Below are positions 33,775 through 37,305 of a stretch of 37,305 bases of DNA, one piece after another (the first letter of the stretch is position 1; each line of letters starts with the position of its first letter). Under the pieces are notes generated by a model. That model saw only the letters and a program-made list of their open reading frames with translations, searched no databases and was not told where the DNA came from. Both the position numbers and the translations under genes were made by a program. This stretch comes from an uncultured Bacteroidales bacterium (lineage in GTDB: Bacteria; Bacteroidota; Bacteroidia; Bacteroidales; JAFGXI01), in the NCBI GenBank assembly GCA_947311115.1, contig CAMZKE010000090.1, positions 1 through 37,305 on the forward strand, read 5' to 3'.

Positions 33775-34590
33775 ATGAAAAAAATAAGTGTTTTATTATT
33801 AGTGATTTTCTTTATAAATTCTATTTATTCTCAAAATGTTGGTCAAAAAGCTAATACAAAATTGAATTACACCGATATTAATGGTAAAAAACAAGGGAAA
33901 TGGATGAAGAAATACCCAAATGGAAAAATCGCATACGAAGCCTATTTTATTAATGATAGACCTGTAAAAACCTATAAACGATATTACAAATCAGGGCAAG
34001 TTAAATTAGATGTTTATTACGATAAAAATTCTAACGGTTATGCAAAATTGTTTTGGGATACAAAAAAACTTATGGCTGAAGGGAATTATGTTAATATTAA
34101 TGTGAAAGATTCTATTTGGAATATGTATGGGGTTGATGGTAAATTAATGGTAACTATATCATATAAAAATGGAGTTAAAAATGGTAAAGAAATAAAATAT
34201 TACAGAAATGGGAACAAAGCTGAAATATTAGAGTGGAAAGATGATGTTAGAAATGGCATTTGGAATTGGTATTACGATAATGGTAAACCAAGAATGAAAA
34301 CACATCATGTAAATGGTATAAGGGAAGGTGCTTTTTGGTTTTATCATGAAAATGGAATGCCATATATAACCGGACATTATAAAAATGATTTAAAAGATGG
34401 CGTTTGGAATTTTTATGATAATAAATATAAATTATTTAAAACAATTACATACATTAACGGAAAAGCTACTAATCAAGATGAGTTAGATGAAGAAACTACA
34501 AAGCAAATTGACGAGTGGGAAAAAATGAAGGGTAAAATACCTGAGCCTACTTTAGAAAGTATAATGCCCGGAGGTGGCTATAACCGCTAA
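33775..34590 (+). CDS. Exported MORN-repeat protein (YwqK-like)
   Basis: This 271-aa protein has a signal peptide (about 1-20, ending IYSQ) and then about seven degenerate repeats of roughly 23 residues with the pattern G-x-W-x-x-Y-x-N-G-x-x. Examples are GKWMKKYPNGKIAYE, KTYKRYYKSGQVKLD, GKEIKYYRNGNKAEI, GIWNWYYDNGKPRMK, GAFWFYHENGMPYIT and GVWNFYDNKYKLFK. These are the MORN-2/YwqK-type repeats common in exported Bacteroidota proteins. The YwqK antitoxin label often attached to such proteins is not supported here because no toxin is adjacent. The gene lies 9 bp before the glucosaminidase gene, so the two are probably co-transcribed. Confidence 0.8.
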   Translation: MKKISVLLLVIFFINSIYSQNVGQKANTKLNYTDINGKKQGKWMKKYPNGKIAYEAYFINDRPVKTYKRYYKSGQVKLDVYYDKNSNGYAKLFWDTKKLMAEGNYVNINVKDSIWNMYGVDGKLMVTISYKNGVKNGKEIKYYRNGNKAEILEWKDDVRNGIWNWYYDNGKPRMKTHHVNGIREGAFWFYHENGMPYITGHYKNDLKDGVWNFYDNKYKLFKTITYINGKATNQDELDEETTKQIDEWEKMKGKIPEPTLESIMPGGGYNR

Positions 34591-34599
34591 ATATTTTTT

Positions 34600-35583
34600 A
34601 TGAAAAACATTTTATTATTTCCATTGTTAATACTTACGTTTAATATTTATTCGCAAATTTCTAAACAAGAGTATATAAAAAAGTATTCTCCTTTGGCAAT
34701 ATCAGAAATGAGACGAACAGGAATACCTGCAAGTATTACTCTTGCACAAGGTTTACTTGAATCCGGTAGTGGTAATAGCATGTTGGCTAAGCAGGCAAAC
34801 AACCATTTTGGAATAAAATGCCACAAAAGTTGGAAAGGTCCTAAGATTTATAAAGACGATGATAAAAAGCATGAATGTTTTAGAAAATATGGTAGCGTAA
34901 AAGAATCTTACGACGACCACTCAAATTTTTTAGTAAAATATTCGAGATATGATTTTCTATTTGAACTAAAACCAACAAATTATAAAAAATGGGCAAAAGG
35001 TTTAAAAAAAGCAGGATATGCTACAAATCCTAAATATCCACAACGATTAATAAAACTCATAGAAGACTATAATTTGTATGAATTTGACACGTATTCTGAC
35101 AAAAAACATAAAGAATTATTGGCAGAATATACAGAAATAGAAACAGAATCTGACAAGGAAAAACCTGAAGAAAACAGTACATATATAATAAAAAAACGCC
35201 CTAAACCTGTTGAGGATTATGAATTTCAGATAGGATACGATATTAAATTAAACAATAATGTAAAGTATGTTATTGCCAAAAAAGGTGATACTTTTGATAA
35301 AATTACAAAAAAATTAGAAAAAATGTTTTGGGAATTGCCAAAATATAATGAGTTAGATAAAAATACCAAACTAAAACAAGGACAAATTGTTTATATTCAG
35401 CCAAAAAGGCGAAAAGCAGAAAAGGGTAAAGAATTTCATATAGTAAAAAAAGGAGAAACACTTTATACTGTTTCACAAATATATGCTATAAAAACAAAAC
35501 ACTTACAAAAGTTAAATAATCTAAAACCAAATCAAAAAATACACGCTGGAGATAAAATTTGGTTACGAAAACAAAAAAAATAG
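34600..35583 (+). CDS. Exported glucosaminidase with two LysM domains
   Basis: This 327-aa peptidoglycan hydrolase has a signal peptide (about 1-18, ending IYSQ). A GH73-type glucosaminidase domain spans about 20-160, with the expected catalytic E54 in AQGLLESGSGNS and NNHFGIKC and YATNPKYPQRL further on. Two C-terminal LysM peptidoglycan-binding domains lie at about 222-268 (YVIAKKGDTFDKI) and 279-325 (FHIVKKGETLYTVSQIY). A charged linker (165-205) separates catalysis and binding. It is expected to cleave the GlcNAc-MurNAc bond in the periplasm. It follows the MORN gene closely. Confidence 0.92.
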   Translation: MKNILLFPLLILTFNIYSQISKQEYIKKYSPLAISEMRRTGIPASITLAQGLLESGSGNSMLAKQANNHFGIKCHKSWKGPKIYKDDDKKHECFRKYGSVKESYDDHSNFLVKYSRYDFLFELKPTNYKKWAKGLKKAGYATNPKYPQRLIKLIEDYNLYEFDTYSDKKHKELLAEYTEIETESDKEKPEENSTYIIKKRPKPVEDYEFQIGYDIKLNNNVKYVIAKKGDTFDKITKKLEKMFWELPKYNELDKNTKLKQGQIVYIQPKRRKAEKGKEFHIVKKGETLYTVSQIYAIKTKHLQKLNNLKPNQKIHAGDKIWLRKQKK

Positions 35584-35595
35584 TATTTTAATACC

Positions 35596-35603
35596 TAAAT
35601 TTG
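35596..35603 (+). promoter_or_regulatory. Candidate -7 box for nadA
   Basis: TAAATTTG matches TAnnTTTG and lies 19 bp before the nadA ATG, in a 39-bp gap. No -33 element is found at the right distance. Confidence 0.45.
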
Positions 35604-35622
35604 CACAAACAAAATTTTTACT

Positions 35623-36621
35623 ATGCAAATAGATTTAAACGACCTTAAAACAAAAGGATTTTTAGATATTCCTATTGACAGTAATATTAATATTGTTGAG
35701 GAAATAAAAAGAATGAAAAAAGAAAAAAATGCAGTTATTTTAGCTCATTTTTATCAAACAGGTGACATACAGGATATTGCTGATTTTGTTGGCGATAGTT
35801 TAAAACTTGCGCAAGAAGCTGCCAAAACAAATGCCGATATAATATTATTTGCAGGAGTACATTTTATGGCAGAAACAGCAAAAATTTTATCGCCCGGGAA
35901 AAAAGTTTTATTACCTGATTTAGAAGCCGGTTGCTCTTTAGCCGACTCTGCTCCGGCGGAAGCTTTTGCCGAATTTAAAAAACAGCATCCTAATCATTTA
36001 GTTATTTCGTATGTAAACACTACTGCCGAAATAAAATCGATGACCGATATTATTTGTACATCGAGCAATGCAAAAGAAATAATTGATGATTTACCTAAAG
36101 ACCAAAAAATAATATTTGCACCTGATAAAAACTTAGGAAATTATATTAATGGTGTTACTGGTAGAAGCATGGTGCTTTGGGACGGTGCTTGCCATGTACA
36201 CGAAGAGTTTTCTGTTGAACGGATTCTTGAACTAAAAGAACAAAATCCTGATGCAAAAATACTTGCCCACCCTGAATGTGAAAGGCCTGTATTAATTATT
36301 GCTGACCATATTGGCTCTACATCATCATTACTTAATTACACAAAAAATAGTAAGTTCGATAAATTTATTGTTGCAACCGAAAGTGGAATAATGCATCAAA
36401 TGCGTAAAGCCAACCCACAAAAAACTTTTATTGGCGCTCCTCCTAAAGATAGTACTTGTGCATGCAATGACTGTAATTTCATGAAATTAAACAGTTTACA
36501 AAAATTATATAATGCATTAAAATATGAACTTCCTGAAATTACATTAGAAGAAGAAATAAGAGTAAAAGCCGAGGTTCCTATTAGACGCATGCTTGAAATT
36601 TCAGCTAAATTAGGATTGTAA
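35623..36621 (+). CDS. nadA: Quinolinate synthase NadA
   Basis: This [4Fe-4S] enzyme condenses iminoaspartate with dihydroxyacetone phosphate to give quinolinate, the NAD precursor. It has 332 aa. Typical blocks are [22 protein letters not shown] (split 39-60), [26 protein letters not shown] with C104, the [11 protein letters not shown] segment with C190, [19 protein letters not shown], and a CACNDC cluster whose last Cys (C284) fits the third ligand. The expected cluster ligands are therefore C104, C190 and C284. No nadB or nadC is in the window, which is unusual only in that these genes are often adjacent. Confidence 0.96.
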   Translation: MQIDLNDLKTKGFLDIPIDSNINIVEEIKRMKKEKNAVILAHFYQTGDIQDIADFVGDSLKLAQEAAKTNADIILFAGVHFMAETAKILSPGKKVLLPDLEAGCSLADSAPAEAFAEFKKQHPNHLVISYVNTTAEIKSMTDIICTSSNAKEIIDDLPKDQKIIFAPDKNLGNYINGVTGRSMVLWDGACHVHEEFSVERILELKEQNPDAKILAHPECERPVLIIADHIGSTSSLLNYTKNSKFDKFIVATESGIMHQMRKANPQKTFIGAPPKDSTCACNDCNFMKLNSLQKLYNALKYELPEITLEEEIRVKAEVPIRRMLEISAKLGL

Positions 36622-36644
36622 TTAATAACTAAAAAATAAATATT

Positions 36645-37133
36645 ATGATATCAGAAAAACTAGAAAAAATATTTAATGAGCAAATAGACAAAGAATTTTA
36701 CTCATCAAATTTGTATTTATCAATGGCAATTTGGGCAGAAACCAGTGGTTATAACGGTACATCAAAATGGTTTTATGCACAAGCAGACGAAGAACGTATG
36801 CACATGCTTAAATTTATTGAGTATTTAAACGATAGAGGTGGGAAAGCAATTGTTCCGGCAATTAAACAACCTCCTCACGAATTTAAAGATTTAAAAACTG
36901 TTTTTTATCAAGTGTTAGAACACGAGATGTTTATATCTAAATCGATTAACGATATTGTAGCTTTAACAATAGAAGAAAAAGATTTTTCTACACATTCGTG
37001 GATTCAGTTTTTTGTTACCGAACAAATTCAAGAAGAAAAATCCGTTAACGAAATAATTGATAGTTTAAAACTTATTGGCGAACAAAACGTTTATATGTTT
37101 GACCGTGATATTATGAATTTTAGAGACGAGTAA
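36645..37133 (+). CDS. ftnA: Ferritin (FtnA type)
   Basis: This non-haem ferritin stores iron in a 24-subunit shell. It has 162 aa, the normal length. The ferroxidase residues align without gaps to E. coli FtnA numbering: E17, E50, H53 and E94, with Q127 and E130 for the second and third sites. The N-terminal MISEKLEKIFNEQIDKEFYSS and EERMHMLKFIEYLNDRGG segments are characteristic. It lies 23 bp after nadA, so readthrough from nadA is possible; I see no promoter in the short gap. A hairpin follows, then the IS arm. Confidence 0.95.
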   Translation: MISEKLEKIFNEQIDKEFYSSNLYLSMAIWAETSGYNGTSKWFYAQADEERMHMLKFIEYLNDRGGKAIVPAIKQPPHEFKDLKTVFYQVLEHEMFISKSINDIVALTIEEKDFSTHSWIQFFVTEQIQEEKSVNEIIDSLKLIGEQNVYMFDRDIMNFRDE

Positions 37134-37170
37134 CATAATTATATTAGGTTACAATAAATACATTCCTTAC

Positions 37171-37199
37171 TTAACTGTTTAATTTATTTGAACAGTTAA
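37171..37199 (+). terminator. Hairpin after ferritin, abutting the right IS arm
   Basis: A 9-bp stem (TTAACTGTT 37171-37179 with AACAGTTAA 37191-37199) has an 11-nt loop. The 3' side of the stem ends in the same TTAA that borders the IS arm. The T-rich DNA after it (from 37216) belongs to the IS, so the original tail may have been displaced by the insertion. Confidence 0.55.
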
Positions 37200-37305
37200 C
37201 CCGCATTATTCATACGTTTTTCTTTTTCTTAGACAAGGCGTCGAACCATGCTGCTGTATATGAATACTGCAAATGGTTTGCAACGAAGTATAAGGAAAAG
37301 AAAAA
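37195..37305 (-). mobile_element. Right arm of terminal inverted repeat, probable IS end
   Basis: Bases 37195-37302 are the reverse complement of 1-108 with 107 of 108 matching. The minus strand is open from the window edge to TGA at 37212-37210 and encodes the same Lys-rich tail as the left arm. The single difference changes Ser to Ala in that frame. The terminal motif and TTAA lie at 37195-37209. The right arm extends three bases further than the left one (TTT on the minus strand). Orientation is inward, like the left arm, so the two copies are in inverted order on the chromosome. Confidence 0.7.

Noticed and set aside
33775-34590. Antitoxin of a toxin-antitoxin pair (YwqK label)
   Set aside because: The protein has an export signal, no toxin gene is adjacent, and its neighbour is a peptidoglycan hydrolase.
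1-37305. 37-kb composite transposon carried by the flanking IS copies
   Set aside because: The cargo is single-copy core functions (mreB, bamA, nadA, pyrC) with uniform base use. A contig ending at repeats explains the data better.

Overview
The window is a stretch of chromosome from a low-GC member of the Bacteroidota (Bacteroidetes), most likely class Bacteroidia. The evidence is the AT-rich codon usage, the near absence of Shine-Dalgarno sites, several promoter -7 boxes of the Bacteroidota form TAnnTTTG, and lineage-typical proteins: an LruC-domain lipoprotein, DUF6089-like barrels, a BNR/VPS10-like secreted propeller and a Reg_prop/Y_Y_Y sensor. Almost all of it is core housekeeping DNA. 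I see no CRISPR array, tRNA, rRNA or prophage.

Layout. (1) Positions 1-308: one arm of a 108-bp inverted repeat, probably an insertion-sequence (IS) end, then a gene-free stretch. (2) 309-7643: a membrane-bound lytic transglycosylase (mltF-like) diverging from the rod-shape cluster mreB-mreC-mreD-mrdA(PBP2)-rodA. A strong hairpin separates mreB from mreCD-mrdA-rodA. (3) 7652-15041, minus strand: a 1232-aa periplasmic-sensor adenylate cyclase fused to an HD phosphohydrolase domain, a 3-oxoacid CoA-transferase pair, and an LruC lipoprotein. (4) 15162-18578: a REP-like hairpin pair followed by a 1086-aa secreted BNR-repeat protein. (5) 18640-20970, minus strand: ribD and a mannose-1-phosphate guanylyltransferase. 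(6) 21133-27469: three tandem outer-membrane barrel paralogues leading into uppS-bamA-skp, the outer-membrane assembly cluster. (7) 27577-32052: a dolichol-phosphate-mannose-synthase-like glycosyltransferase, then the tightly packed group pyrC, small membrane protein, M16 peptidase, O-methyltransferase. (8) 32235-37133: an MFS transporter, a MORN-repeat protein, a glucosaminidase with two LysM domains, nadA and ferritin. (9) 37195-37305: the second arm of the inverted repeat.

Together the genes cover envelope growth (elongasome, peptidoglycan hydrolases, BAM machinery, undecaprenyl carrier), cofactor and nucleotide synthesis (ribD, nadA, pyrC), sugar-nucleotide supply and iron storage. The most unusual items are: the single-chain sensor-cyclase-HD protein, which could both make and degrade a cyclic nucleotide; the identical IS-like ends that face inward at both window edges, one of which abuts a second, inverted copy of the terminal motif; the hairpin inside the mre cluster; and a dihydroorotase in which the first His of the metal-binding HxH motif is Gln. 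I found no convincing wholly new multi-gene system.
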